Shown here: positions 18,841 through 28,258 of the stretch, in pieces
Layout of the letters: every line of letters starts with the position of its first letter
Numbering within the stretch: position 1 is the stretch's first letter
From: Pacificibacter maritimus
GTDB taxonomy: Bacteria; Pseudomonadota; Alphaproteobacteria; Rhodobacterales; Rhodobacteraceae
Direction of reading: 5' to 3'
DNA: 64,000 bases
Assembly (NCBI RefSeq): GCF_003814915.1
Contig: NZ_RKQK01000002.1
Location: 435,184-499,183 of the forward strand
Translations under genes and position numbers: made by a program
Notes under the pieces: model-generated
What the model was told of the DNA's origin: nothing
The model's input: the letters and a program-made list of their open reading frames with translations, nothing else
Database searches by the model: none

Positions 18841-19683
18841 ATGATCCAGACATTCACCACCCATGATGGACTCAACTTGGCATACGACATCACGGGGTCG
18901 GGCGTGCCTATCTTGTGCTTGGCGGGCTTGACTCGCAACATGGATGATTTTGATCCTGTGATCGCAGCATTTGCCAATCAAGCGCAGATTATTCGAATCG
19001 ACAGCCGCGGACGCGGGGCGTCAGATTACGATCTCAATCCGCAGAACTATACAATTCCGATTGAGGCCCATGATGCCTTGGCCTTGCTTGACCATTTGGG
19101 ACTTGAACGCGCGGCTATTCTTGGCACGTCGCGCGGCGGCTTGATCGCGATGGTGATCGCGGCAACTGCCAAAGATCGCCTTTTGGGCGTACTTCTTAAT
19201 GACATTGGCCCTGAGATTGATCACAAGGGCATGAGCACCATCATGACCTATCTCGGGCGTCCTTGCGCTTACGTATCCTATGATGACGCCGCGCAAAAAC
19301 TGCCCATTGCACTCTCTGGCTCCTTTAAAAATGTGACCGAAAAACAGTGGCAGGACTATGCGCGACGACTTTGGCATGAAAGTACCACGGGCATGGAATT
19401 GCGGTATGATCCCAAACTGCGTGAGGCGATAGAAGCCCAAGGGGCCACAGGTGAGACCCCCGACTTGTGGCCGCTTTTTGATGCGCTGACCGACCTGCCC
19501 CTTGCTGCGCTGCGCGGTGAAAACTCTGATATTCTCTGTGAAAAATGCTGGCAAAAAATGCAAAACTTACGCCCAGATATGATCGCACGCGAGGTCAAAG
19601 ACCGTGGGCATGTGCCTTTTTTGGACGAACCCGAAAGCATAGACGCCATCGCGCTATTCATCGCAGCCCTACCTCGACCATAG
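18841..19683 (+). CDS. Alpha/beta hydrolase
   Basis: This is a 280-residue hydrolase-fold protein. The oxyanion region is LCLAGLTRN, the nucleophile elbow is GTSRGG with Ser intact, and the catalytic His is in RGHVPFLDEP. ATG 18841 has GAGG six bases upstream and is preferred to ATG 18829. The substrate is unknown. It lies in a run of single genes on the plus strand. Confidence 0.85.
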   Translation: MIQTFTTHDGLNLAYDITGSGVPILCLAGLTRNMDDFDPVIAAFANQAQIIRIDSRGRGASDYDLNPQNYTIPIEAHDALALLDHLGLERAAILGTSRGGLIAMVIAATAKDRLLGVLLNDIGPEIDHKGMSTIMTYLGRPCAYVSYDDAAQKLPIALSGSFKNVTEKQWQDYARRLWHESTTGMELRYDPKLREAIEAQGATGETPDLWPLFDALTDLPLAALRGENSDILCEKCWQKMQNLRPDMIAREVKDRGHVPFLDEPESIDAIALFIAALPRP

Positions 19684-19802
19684 CCCAGTATACGTGCAAA
19701 AAATATCTATCACGCTTATGTGTGAGGCCACGATGAAATAGAGATATGCGGTTCATAAAGCCATGATATAAGGGGCCATCGTCAACAACAATAAGGGGCT
19801 TT

Positions 19803-20129
19803 ATGTTAGCCTATGCAGTACCGCAATCCGTATTATTAATTCTCGTCGGTTCAAGCTATGCGCTTGCCACAATGGGAATGAAGCTTGTCTCTGGCATCCA
19901 ATTCGCTTGGGGAGGGGCTGCTCTCATTCTCGCGGGGCTCGCGCTCGCCGCGACCGGCGAAATAGCACTGCTAAAAGACAACTCGATGAGCGAACTCTAC
20001 CTCATCCTAGTTGGTGTCGAAACGGCCCTTGTATTGATCGCAGCCTTGTTTATGGGGGAACGTATTACCCCGAAAATGATGATCGGCGGCGGTCTTATTA
20101 TTTCTGGCATGATTGCCGTTTCACACTAA
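19803..20129 (+). CDS. Small four-helix DMT/SMR-like membrane protein
   Basis: The 108 residues make about four membrane helices (VLLILVGSSYALATMGMK, FAWGGAALILAGLALAA, YLILVGVETALVLIAALFM, MMIGGGLIISGMIAV). A short GERITP turn before the last helix recalls SMR/EamA half-proteins. The glutamate expected in helix 1 of EmrE is not obvious, so drug export cannot be claimed. ATG 19803 has AAGGGG upstream. Confidence 0.65.
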   Translation: MLAYAVPQSVLLILVGSSYALATMGMKLVSGIQFAWGGAALILAGLALAATGEIALLKDNSMSELYLILVGVETALVLIAALFMGERITPKMMIGGGLIISGMIAVSH

Positions 20130-20305
20130 AAATGTCACAGCGCGCCGCCCCCAATTTGGGGCCCCCGTCAGGGGTATAGGGCAATAAGCATATTTGTAAC
20201 CGTCGGGCTTTGCCTAGACAGATCATGCTTTGACCCAAAGATGCGGCGCGTTTATAGCTTTCGGAAAGCAACGCCGCAATTACGGCGCGACCCCAAAGGC
20301 CATTG

Positions 20306-21106
20306 ATGCGCATTAAAATCTCACACCATACAATCAATATTTCTGACCAAGGCCCGCAAGACGGACCTGCGCTGGTTTTCGCACATTCGCTTGGCAGTGA
20401 CCTAAGTCAATGGGACGCGCTTTGTGCGAAGCTGCCCGACAGTTTGCGACTGGTGCGGTATGATGCGCGCGGGCATGGTGCCTCAGGCGCGCCTGATACT
20501 CCCTATTCTATGGGGCAATTGATCAAAGACGCCGAGCATGTATTGGATCACCTCAACGTTCGAGATTGCGTCTTTTTAGGTGCGGGTATGGGCGGGCTTA
20601 TCGCACAAGGGTTGGCCGTAAAACGCCTTGATCAAATCCGTGCGCTCGTCTTGTGCGGATCAGCTGCCAAATTGGGCACGCCGCAGACATGGGCGCGGCA
20701 AATCGAAATGGCACAGGCGCAAGGCATGGCGCAAATTGCTTATAACGCGATGCCCCTCACCTTTCCCCGCAAGACCCAAGACAGTACGCATGCACGACAC
20801 TGGCAGAGCCAATGCGCACAGATGGATGTCCAAGGTTACGTGGGCTGCTGCGCTGCCATATCAGGGACTGATTTCTACACCCCGACCGCTGCACTGCGTC
20901 TGCCCTGTCTTGGGCTGTGTGGCATTGATGACCGCGTCACACCACCTGATTTGATGCGTGAAACGGTCGGATTAATTGCGGGGTCACGCTTTCAACTGAT
21001 CCGACGTGCAGGCCATTTGCCGATGCTGGATGCCCCCACCGCCTGCGCAATACATCTCAATGCATTCTTGGGCGAACTTGGCTTGCCGCACCTGCAACCT
21101 GCCTAG
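20306..21106 (+). CDS. PcaD-like 3-oxoadipate enol-lactonase fold protein lacking the nucleophile serine
   Basis: At 266 residues it aligns by eye with PcaD: YDARGHGASGAPDTPYSM, LVLCGSAAKLGTPQTW and TPPDLMRETVGLIAGSRF. The Asp (GIDDRVTP) and His (RAGHLPMLD) are present, but the nucleophile elbow reads GAGMGG instead of G-x-S-x-G-G, so Ser is replaced by Gly. It is probably inactive as a lactonase or works differently. No other pca genes are near. ATG 20306 has AAAGG upstream, and TTG 20303 adds one codon. Confidence 0.75.
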   Translation: MRIKISHHTINISDQGPQDGPALVFAHSLGSDLSQWDALCAKLPDSLRLVRYDARGHGASGAPDTPYSMGQLIKDAEHVLDHLNVRDCVFLGAGMGGLIAQGLAVKRLDQIRALVLCGSAAKLGTPQTWARQIEMAQAQGMAQIAYNAMPLTFPRKTQDSTHARHWQSQCAQMDVQGYVGCCAAISGTDFYTPTAALRLPCLGLCGIDDRVTPPDLMRETVGLIAGSRFQLIRRAGHLPMLDAPTACAIHLNAFLGELGLPHLQPA

Positions 21107-21218
21107 CCCGACATGATTGCCCTTGAGCCAGATCGTCTTTTTTCCACACGCCAGATCCGAAAAACAATTGCGTCTTAGGGCTTGAAAATCCTATCGCAGT
21201 CGCGCAAAACACTTGCAC

Positions 21219-21295
<77 letters not shown>

Positions 21296-21299
21296 TCAT

Positions 21300-21703
21300 T
21301 TTGGTGTTTTTGTAGATGGGGCATAAGACTGCACAAATTCTCGGTTTGTTCAGCACACCTCATGCCTACCCGCAGTTCCCATACAATCTACAAATATTGT
21401 GGATAGACCTTTTTAGACCCTAAAATAATTGGAAAACGGAACAGTATCCTTGAGGATGCTGAGGCGAATTCGTCTAACTTGGCTGGGTTTCCGCAATAGG
21501 CAGGCCTGACCTTTAAAATTTCGGCGGATTGCGGACTTGCGCTGCCAGTGCAAATTAGCTGTTGAATAGCTTTTGCGGTGGGAATTTGGGAAGTGAAACA
21601 CTGCTTACACTAAGCCGCGACAAGGCCAATGGTTTAGACTATCTTTTATCTCATAGTTACATAATATTAAGTATATAATCCCTGTGTTTTTTGTGAGGTC
21701 GTA
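21300..21703. other. Intergenic region after tRNA-Arg, no gene seen
   Basis: About 400 bases of lower GC content. The short frames here lack ribosome sites and family resemblance. I looked for a duplicate of the tRNA 3' end as an integration scar and did not see one in the window. The last 60 bases are AT-rich and probably hold the promoter of the RTX gene. Confidence 0.5.
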
Positions 21704-22843
21704 ATGTTTGGTTTGATTTTCTTGAGTTTGTTCGGTGCCATTGGCATTGCGACCGTGGCCGATGTTTTTGATAAGAACTCTGACGAGAATACAACCTCAA
21801 CGGATGAAAGCGATGCCGAAGCGCTGGACGCATCGGACGGCACTCCTGACCTTCTGGACACTTATGACGAGGGTGACACTGAAGGTGACGTTGCAGATTT
21901 GACGGATGAGATCATTCAAGAACCTGACAATGTTCCCAATGACGACGACATTGAAGCGGATGATCGTATTACAGAAACCTCCGTAAATGGGCATTCCGAC
22001 TTTCGGCTGGAGCTTGATACACAAGCTACAGAGCCTGCGCCGATCATTACAGATTTCGAAACCGCAGAAGATTCCCTCAGTTTCGTGCGTATCTATGCGC
22101 ATGATGAAGATGTACTGGACCTGTCTTTTGAAGAGCGTGACGACGGCCTAGGTGCGAATCTTATGAATGGGGAAACAGTCTTGGCTGAGATCTACGGTGC
22201 TCAGTTAGAAGATTTCGAAAATTCGAGAATCTTGGTGCAAGTACTTGGGAATGGTACAGTTCATGATGGCGACGAGGCGAGCCGCATTCAAGCTGATTAT
22301 GATGATGCACAGGCAACAATCTACGGAAATGGTGGAGACGATGAACTCAGAGCGTACCATGGCGACACTCTTTATGGCGGCGAAGGCAACGACTTGTTGA
22401 CTGGGGCTGGGGCGTTTTTTGCTGAAAACACGGATGATATGAATGTGCTTGATGGCGGAGAAGGGAATGACATCATATTGTCCAGCAACGCCAATATCCT
22501 CACCGGCGGCGAAGGCGCGGATACATTTGGTCTCTCGGCGAGCCAATACAGTTACTCAGAGCAAGGCGGATCAAGTCATGACCTAGCGGCGTCCATCATA
22601 ACCGATTTCAACATTGACGAAGATATTATCTACATCGAAAACGGCTTTATTACGCAGGCGCAAGGCTCCAATTGGCATGGCGAAGAAGTGCTATCGGTCG
22701 TGCCTTGGGAAGACGGCACAGGGGCAGATCTCTACGCTGGTGATGACCTGATCGCAGAAATAACTGGCGGACAGGACTTGACCATTGCGGATATTAAAAT
22801 CGCGGAGCATGGCTTGGAGACTGAGCTTTTAGGATACCACTAA
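21704..22843 (+). CDS. RTX-type calcium-binding repeat protein
   Basis: This is a 379-residue acidic protein. It opens with one hydrophobic segment (MFGLIFLSLFGAIGIATVA) that may be a membrane anchor. An Asp/Glu-rich stretch follows to about residue 90, then GGxGxD nonapeptide-type repeats (YGGEGNDLLTG, LDGGEGNDIIL, LTGGEGADTF) and a final domain after residue 290. Such proteins bind Ca2+ and in roseobacters are often surface or secreted by type I systems. No secretion genes are near. ATG 21704 has GAGG upstream. Confidence 0.8.
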   Translation: MFGLIFLSLFGAIGIATVADVFDKNSDENTTSTDESDAEALDASDGTPDLLDTYDEGDTEGDVADLTDEIIQEPDNVPNDDDIEADDRITETSVNGHSDFRLELDTQATEPAPIITDFETAEDSLSFVRIYAHDEDVLDLSFEERDDGLGANLMNGETVLAEIYGAQLEDFENSRILVQVLGNGTVHDGDEASRIQADYDDAQATIYGNGGDDELRAYHGDTLYGGEGNDLLTGAGAFFAENTDDMNVLDGGEGNDIILSSNANILTGGEGADTFGLSASQYSYSEQGGSSHDLAASIITDFNIDEDIIYIENGFITQAQGSNWHGEEVLSVVPWEDGTGADLYAGDDLIAEITGGQDLTIADIKIAEHGLETELLGYH

Positions 22844-23194
22844 ACGCGCCTGCTAAGCACGCCCTACTGTGCATGTTTCGCATTGGGTTCAGCGAGGCAG
22901 TTGAGTGCTGATCCCAGCCTGCGTTCAGCTCTAAAATAGTGTCGAAATTACGCGCGCGGCGTGGCAGGCCAATATATACCACCTAAACAATCGGTCACGG
23001 AAAGCCTTGGGATTCTTGTCGCCTGCACGTAAGCTAGAACAACTGTCGCAATGGCAACCGATTAAATTGCGGCATCGCCGCATCAGTGCAAACCTCTAAG
23101 CTCGGCAATGGGCCGTTTGTGACCCTCGACAGGAAGTTCGATCAAGTGGCGTGATACCCCTGCATCTGGAAACGATTGATTTTTCCGCGAAGAT
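22844..23194. other. Intergenic region, no gene seen
   Basis: This stretch lies between the RTX gene and the structured leader of the SulP gene. Short frames on both strands lack start signals and resemble nothing. A promoter for the sulP unit is expected near its end, but I cannot place it. Confidence 0.4.
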
Positions 23195-23346
23195 AGGGTT
23201 TATGTGATCCCAATAGCGTAAGGACCCGGTGAGAGCCCGGGTGGCTCTTCCGGCCGCTGATCCGCCGGACAACCCTGATAACTCCCAATATATACCGTAG
23301 ACCGTCTCGTGAAAGACGGGCCTGCGCAGGGTAATGGACTGACTAT
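23195..23346 (+). promoter_or_regulatory. Structured 5' leader of the sulP-usp operon, candidate riboswitch
   Basis: Three hairpins are visible: ACCCGG/CCGGGT (about 23223-23242), TCCGGC/GCCGGA (23249-23269) and CCGTCT/AGACGG (23302-23319). AGGGTT (23195-23200) can pair with AACCCT (23271-23276) to enclose the first two hairpins. AACCCT could instead pair with AGGGT (23328-23332), close to the start codon 23347. That gives two exclusive folds, as in a regulatory leader. From memory, an alphaproteobacterial candidate RNA named sul1 lies before SulP genes; I could not compare it. Confidence 0.5.
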
Positions 23347-24843
23347 ATGATCTCAATTTCTGACTACCGACAGCAATGGTTCGGTAACATTCGTGGCGAT
23401 GTGCTTGCGGGTATCGTCGTCGCGTTGGCGCTGATCCCCGAAGCCATCGCATTCTCTATCATCGCAGGCGTGGGCCCCAAGGTGGGTCTGTACGCCTCCT
23501 TTTCCATTGCCGTGCTCATCGCCTTTACAGGCGGGCGGCCTGGAATGATTTCGGCGGCGACTGCCGCCACAGCTGTTCTGATGATTACGCTCGTGAAGGA
23601 TCACGGGCTTGAATATCTCTTGGCCGCGACCGTTCTTGCGGGTCTCTTGCAGATCGGGGCGGGGCTTTTGAAGCTCGGGCGCTTCATGCGCTATGTTTCA
23701 AAATCGGTGATGACCGGCTTCGTGAATGCGCTGGCGATCCTGATATTCATGGCCCAACTGCCCGAGTTGAACCTGAGCAACCCCGGTGTGACTTGGCTGA
23801 CCTATATCCTTGTGGCTGCGGGACTTGCGATCATCTATCTCTTCCCTCGGATTACCACGACCATTCCCTCGCCTCTGGTTACCATCATCGTGCTGACCGT
23901 TGTGGTTCTGGCGATGGGCTGGGACGTCAGAACGGTGGGCGATATGGGCGCACTGCCGGATACGCTGCCCTTCTTCCTGATTCCGGATGTGCCGCTGACC
24001 ATCGAGACGCTGCTGATCATCTTTCCGTATTCCGCCGCCGTTGCGGTGGTCGGCCTGCTGGAAAGCCTGATGACCCAGAACATCGTCGATGATCTGACTG
24101 ACACGAAATCCAGCCGCGATCAGGAATGTATCGGACAGGGCATCGCCAATACCTGTACGGGGTTTATTGGCGGCATGGCAGGGTGTGCGATGATCGGTCA
24201 GTCAATCATCAACGTGAAGTCTGGAGGGCGCGGCCGATTATCGGCGTTCACCGCCGGTGTTGTGCTCCTGATCCTTGTGGTAGGACTTGGCGATCTGGTC
24301 GCCCGAATTCCAATGCCCGCACTTGTCGCGATAATGATTATGGTGTCGATCGGCACCTTTTCGTGGTCCTCGATCAAGGCGCTCAGAGTGCATCCGCGTT
24401 CATCCTCAATCGTGATGATCGCAACTGTCGTCACCGTGGTCTACACACACAACCTCGCCATTGGCGTTCTGGTGGGGGTGCTGCTGTCTGGCATCTTCTT
24501 TGCAGGCAAGATTGCGCAACTTTTCCGTATCACCTCGACCCTATCAGCTGATGGACGCGAGCGGACTTACGTGCTCGAAGGCCAGCTTTTCTATGGGTCA
24601 GCCGAGGATTTCGCAGATGCTTTCGATTTCCGCGAGGCGCTTGATCGGGTCACCATCGACGTGAGCGAGGCCCATATTTGGGATATCAGCTCCGTCCAAG
24701 CGCTGGACATGGCCATTTTGAAATTCCGCCGAGAAGGTTCGGAGGTCGAGGTTGTCGGAATGAACGCCGCAACAGAAACGCTCGTCGATAAGCTTGCTCT
24801 ACATGACAAGCCCGACGCGATGGATAAGTTGATGGGACATTGA
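23347..24843 (+). CDS. SulP-family anion transporter with STAS domain
   Basis: The 498-residue protein has about ten to twelve membrane helices. The SulP signature region starts [20 protein letters not shown], followed by GLYASF and [20 protein letters not shown]-terminal STAS domain (about residues 400-495, [35 protein letters not shown]) completes it. SulP proteins carry sulfate, bicarbonate or dicarboxylates. The substrate is not clear from sequence. Codon use is richer in G and C than in neighbouring genes, which hints at transfer together with the downstream usp gene. Confidence 0.93.
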   Translation: MISISDYRQQWFGNIRGDVLAGIVVALALIPEAIAFSIIAGVGPKVGLYASFSIAVLIAFTGGRPGMISAATAATAVLMITLVKDHGLEYLLAATVLAGLLQIGAGLLKLGRFMRYVSKSVMTGFVNALAILIFMAQLPELNLSNPGVTWLTYILVAAGLAIIYLFPRITTTIPSPLVTIIVLTVVVLAMGWDVRTVGDMGALPDTLPFFLIPDVPLTIETLLIIFPYSAAVAVVGLLESLMTQNIVDDLTDTKSSRDQECIGQGIANTCTGFIGGMAGCAMIGQSIINVKSGGRGRLSAFTAGVVLLILVVGLGDLVARIPMPALVAIMIMVSIGTFSWSSIKALRVHPRSSSIVMIATVVTVVYTHNLAIGVLVGVLLSGIFFAGKIAQLFRITSTLSADGRERTYVLEGQLFYGSAEDFADAFDFREALDRVTIDVSEAHIWDISSVQALDMAILKFRREGSEVEVVGMNAATETLVDKLALHDKPDAMDKLMGH

Positions 24844-24855
24844 GGGAGGATCGTT

Positions 24856-25707
24856 ATGGATAAGATACTGACACTACTGGACGGATCGGACTATTCCGAA
24901 AGCGTCTGCCACCATACTGCTTGGATCGCGCAAAAGCTCAACGCCAGCGTGATAGCCATGCATGTGTTGGGCCGTCGCGAAGGGGCTGCCTCAACCGACC
25001 TTTCGGGGGCGCTAAGCCTAGGAGCGAGGACTGCACTTCTAGAAGAGCTTTCTGCCATGGACGCGCAACGCGCTAAACTTGCCCAAGCGAAGGGTCATGC
25101 CATTCTGGAAGATGCGAAAGCGATCCTTGAACAAGACAGAATCCCAAAGGTGGATGTGCGTTTGCGAAAGGGTGATCTTTTGGAGGCGGTTCGCGAACTT
25201 GAAAGCGATATTCGCGCAATAACCATCGGTAAGCGGGGTGAAGGGGCGGATTTCGCCTCTGGTCATTTGGGATCGAACTTGGAGCGGATCGTGCGCAGCG
25301 CGAAGGTGCCAGTCTTTGTGGCCTCACGCGAGTTCCGCCCGATTTCTAAGGTTCTTGTGGCCTATGACGGCAGCGCAACGGCCAAGACCGCTATCGAACG
25401 TATGTCGATCAGCCCTGCTTTTGCTGATCTCGATGTCTGTGTGCTTTGTGTGGCGCAAGATATTACCCATGCCCAAAAAGTTGCTGATGAAGCCGTTACT
25501 AAGCTTCAGACAGCTAACATCACGGCATTACCGCGTATCGCAACTGGAGAACCCGAAGAGGTTCTCAATAAGTTGGTTTCTGAGGAGGATTTCGATCTTC
25601 TGGTGATGGGGGCTTATGGGCATAGCCGGATCAGAAACCTCATCATCGGATCCACGACCACTGCAATGATCCAGTCCGTGAAAATTCCAGTTCTGCTGTA
25701 TAGGTAA
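24856..25707 (+). CDS. Tandem universal stress protein (two UspA domains)
   Basis: The 283-residue protein has two Usp domains. The first begins ILTLLDGSDYSESV and ends VPVFVAS, the second begins VLVAYDGSATAKTAI and ends VLLYR. The second carries MGAYGHSRIRNLIIGSTT, the G-x2-G-x9-G-S/T ATP-binding type motif, and the first has KRGEGADFASGHLGSNLERI. It starts 13 bases after sulP with GGAGG upstream, so both are one operon. The Usp domain may regulate the transporter in response to energy state, as seen for other transporter-Usp pairs. Confidence 0.92.
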   Translation: MDKILTLLDGSDYSESVCHHTAWIAQKLNASVIAMHVLGRREGAASTDLSGALSLGARTALLEELSAMDAQRAKLAQAKGHAILEDAKAILEQDRIPKVDVRLRKGDLLEAVRELESDIRAITIGKRGEGADFASGHLGSNLERIVRSAKVPVFVASREFRPISKVLVAYDGSATAKTAIERMSISPAFADLDVCVLCVAQDITHAQKVADEAVTKLQTANITALPRIATGEPEEVLNKLVSEEDFDLLVMGAYGHSRIRNLIIGSTTTAMIQSVKIPVLLYR

Positions 25708-26021
25708 GAGTGAGACGCGGTCTTTTGCAGGCCGCGTTGCAAACGCCAGACTTACAGAACCGCAACGCGTCACCGCCCTTCCTAAGCAGCTTTTTCCGCG
25801 CAGCAGCGCTTCTACATCTGGCCAATGGCCGGCATGGGACCGTTTACGTTGCTCTAACCCAAACATTTGCTGTGCCAAACTTAGAGGTCGGCAGTGCGGA
25901 CTTTGCGGGCGTTCAGGCGCCCTATTTCAATACCCATTCTCAGCCGACGGACATTCAATTGTCTCCACCCGTTGGGTTGTGATCGCCCCACTTTTTCTTT
26001 TTGCGACCTCTTTGCTGGTCT
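25708..26021. other. Intergenic region with a weak hairpin
   Basis: ACGCGG (25715-25720) and CCGCGT (25732-25737) form a hairpin just after the usp stop, without a T-run, possibly marking the operon end. I see no gene in the remainder. Confidence 0.4.
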
Positions 26022-26573
26022 TTAGCGAAAAGAAGGGCCGTGCGACCATACCGTTAGTGAATGCCGTATCCCATGCGTAATGGGCGTGACTTGGTGCAAG
26101 GAAAAGCTTGGAAAGATACTGACGCAACCTTGTTCGCGATTGGCGGTTAGAATATTTGCACTTGGCATCACCTGCAAATCACCGCCCTCATAGGATTTCG
26201 AATTGCTCAACTGCAAAACCAGTGTCAGTTTGCGCTGTCGTGCGAGCCGCCCATCGCCAATGTCTGAGTGCCATGCGAAATGACCACCAGAGGCAGCATC
26301 ATATGTCGCGACTTGTGGGCTTTCCGCAAAATCTCGCAGGTCAAAGTCGAACCGTTCTCGGTTCGATATGCGCACAAAGTCAATCAAACGCTCCATAACC
26401 CAACCCATGCCGTCGACTTGGTCGATCCATACCAACTCTGCGCGGCGCTGATTATGATCACGGGTCTGACCTACAAGAAGCGCTTCGTCTTTCGGTGCAA
26501 GCGCCGTACTGGCAATGATCCGTTCGCACTCGACAACACTGAAGGCGTTGGGCATCGCGTGAAGCGGCGTCAC
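26022..26573 (-). CDS. 2-oxoglutarate/Fe(II)-dependent oxygenase (prolyl hydroxylase-like)
   Basis: The iron ligands are visible as HSD in GHFAWHSDIGDG and His in FPSFSLHQVTPI, with Arg in GIRHSLTVWS binding 2-oxoglutarate. The double-stranded beta-helix continues through LTLVLQLSNSKSYEGGDLQV. I prefer GTG 26573, which has AAGGGG upstream, giving 183 residues; the frame opens at ATG 26624 and a further ATG lies at 26555. The target is unknown. It is followed on the same strand, upstream in transcription order, by a cytidylyltransferase gene. Confidence 0.82.
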   Translation of the reverse strand: MTPLHAMPNAFSVVECERIIASTALAPKDEALLVGQTRDHNQRRAELVWIDQVDGMGWVMERLIDFVRISNRERFDFDLRDFAESPQVATYDAASGGHFAWHSDIGDGRLARQRKLTLVLQLSNSKSYEGGDLQVMPSANILTANREQGCVSIFPSFSLHQVTPITHGIRHSLTVWSHGPSFR

Positions 26574-26649
26574 CGCACCGCCCCTTTCCAGACATTGAGG
26601 CAGTGGAAGTGTTGGGGGGCGCATCGGGTTTTGGCGACTGCACCCTGTG

Positions 26650-27066
26650 TCACGCGGCCGATTGCGTCATGACCATCTGCTTAATCCGCGTTGACGAAGT
26701 GCGAGGATTATACGTCACCTGAGCAATCTGTTTGCCTAAATCGTGAAGGTAGTCGTTCACATCAAGATTGTGAGGTTTGCTGCCCCAATCTTCGCCAACA
26801 ACAAAGATATCGACGCCCACGGCTTTACAGCCCGAAACGTATTCCAGTTCATAATAGGGGCGAACAATGTCGACACAGCTTAGCGCCTCTAGCATTTCGA
26901 CCCGTTGGTCCAATGGCACGACAGGGACGTTGGGTTTATACATATTCACAACCTCGTCGGACGCAACGCCAACGGCGAGGACATCCCCCAAGCTCTTGCA
27001 ATGGTTCAACAATGCAAGGTGACCGACATGAAGAAGGTCAAACGTGCCGACGGTGTAAACGATCAT
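26650..27066 (-). CDS. Glycerol-3-phosphate cytidylyltransferase-like nucleotidyltransferase
   Basis: At 138 residues it has the TagD-type motifs: GTFDLLHVGH with HxGH near the N-terminus and RTSSTRIK near residue 125. TagD makes CDP-glycerol from CTP and glycerol-3-phosphate. ATG 27066 has AGGA eleven bases upstream. A CDP-alcohol phosphatidyltransferase is divergently encoded 240 bases away and could use a CDP-alcohol made here. The natural substrate may be glycerol phosphate or a related polyol or ethanolamine phosphate. Confidence 0.85.
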   Translation of the reverse strand: MIVYTVGTFDLLHVGHLALLNHCKSLGDVLAVGVASDEVVNMYKPNVPVVPLDQRVEMLEALSCVDIVRPYYELEYVSGCKAVGVDIFVVGEDWGSKPHNLDVNDYLHDLGKQIAQVTYNPRTSSTRIKQMVMTQSAA

Positions 27067-27308
27067 GGTTCATTTTATCCTGTTGCATACCCATAAACGG
27101 TGTTAGCGCACAGGAACTGAAATCCTCGAACGCACGACATTTATCAGTAGTTTCATACAATTAATCCGTGAACGCTCCAGATCATAACAGACTGGGGCGG
27201 GTAGGTGTTTTGAAAGCTACATGTTTCAAATGCACGCAGAACGGAAAGTGAGAGAGTGCCGGTCGAACATCGACGCAGCATCAGATCACCTAACGCAAAG
27301 GACTTGCC

Positions 27309-27959
27309 ATGACAACCGAGAACGTAACCGACACGCCGACAAGGCCAATCCTGTCCTATATCAAAGACCTGCCGAATTTGTGTTCTCTCGCGGGGCTCGC
27401 ATGCACTCTTTTGGCGATCTATTTCCTGATCACCGGCGTCTATGGCGCGGCTATGATCGGCATGATCTGGGCCGTTGGGTTTGATTGGGCCGATGGTTTG
27501 ATTGCGCGCAAAATGAAGGGACGCACTGGAGACGACAGGCAATTTGGTGGGCAGCTTGATTTGCTCATCGATATTGTCAGCTACGGTGTGACCCCAGCGC
27601 TTTTGGTTCTGAGCTATGGTAATTTCCATCCCGCATTCTTGCCGGTCGCATTTATCATGCTGGTTTTCGGCGCCATCCGTCTGAGTTATTTCAGTACATT
27701 TGGCTTGTCAGGTGATGCGAAATACACTGGGTTAGCCATTGATAACAATAGCATCCTTTTAGTGTTTCTATTCATGTTTGCCGATTATTTCAGCCAACCG
27801 ACCTTTGCTATCGTGCTTGCCGTCGCAGGCCTATGCCTTGCGGCCTTGAACGTCTCGCAAATCAAAACCCCAAAACTATCGGGAAATCCTGTGAACGTTG
27901 TCTTGCTCGCGACGTACACGCTTGCAGTTACGGCAATCTATGGTTGGAAGCTGCTATAG
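27309..27959 (+). CDS. CDP-alcohol phosphatidyltransferase family membrane protein
   Basis: This is a 216-residue protein with about six membrane helices. The family motif D-x2-DG-x2-AR-x-G-x3-D-x3-D is complete (DWADGLIARKMKGR, then GGQLDLLID). Such enzymes join a CDP-activated lipid and an alcohol, or the reverse. ATG 27309 has AAAGGA six bases upstream. It faces the TagD-like gene. The organism should have its main pssA and pgsA elsewhere, so this pair may make a special lipid or surface polymer. Confidence 0.85.
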   Translation: MTTENVTDTPTRPILSYIKDLPNLCSLAGLACTLLAIYFLITGVYGAAMIGMIWAVGFDWADGLIARKMKGRTGDDRQFGGQLDLLIDIVSYGVTPALLVLSYGNFHPAFLPVAFIMLVFGAIRLSYFSTFGLSGDAKYTGLAIDNNSILLVFLFMFADYFSQPTFAIVLAVAGLCLAALNVSQIKTPKLSGNPVNVVLLATYTLAVTAIYGWKLL

Positions 27960-28258
27960 GTTTTTGGGCAGACAGGCGGGTAAAGCTGTGCAAAGCAGGC
28001 ACGCAGACAATTAGGTAAACTGGGCTCGAGGCTGCCGTGAAATCGGGGCAGCATATTCGCAAGTTGAATTCTACTTTCCCAGAAAGCACGGTCCTAACCG
28101 ACCTTTGAGACGGGCTCAGTTGTTATCTTTCTTTTCCAAGCTCATCCTTTGGGTGGCAATGTTTCACCGCTGTCGCGTGACATGAGATAAGTCCAGATCC
28201 TTTTCTTGGCGCTTTGGCATGTTTCTTTGATGCGATGCGCGGCGGTAATTGGACGGCG

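Noticed and set aside
23096-23452. A 118-residue minus-strand frame across the sulP leader and gene start
   Set aside because: Composition is arginine-rich and repetitive, and it overlaps the SulP N-terminus; it is a by-product of the structured GC-rich leader.
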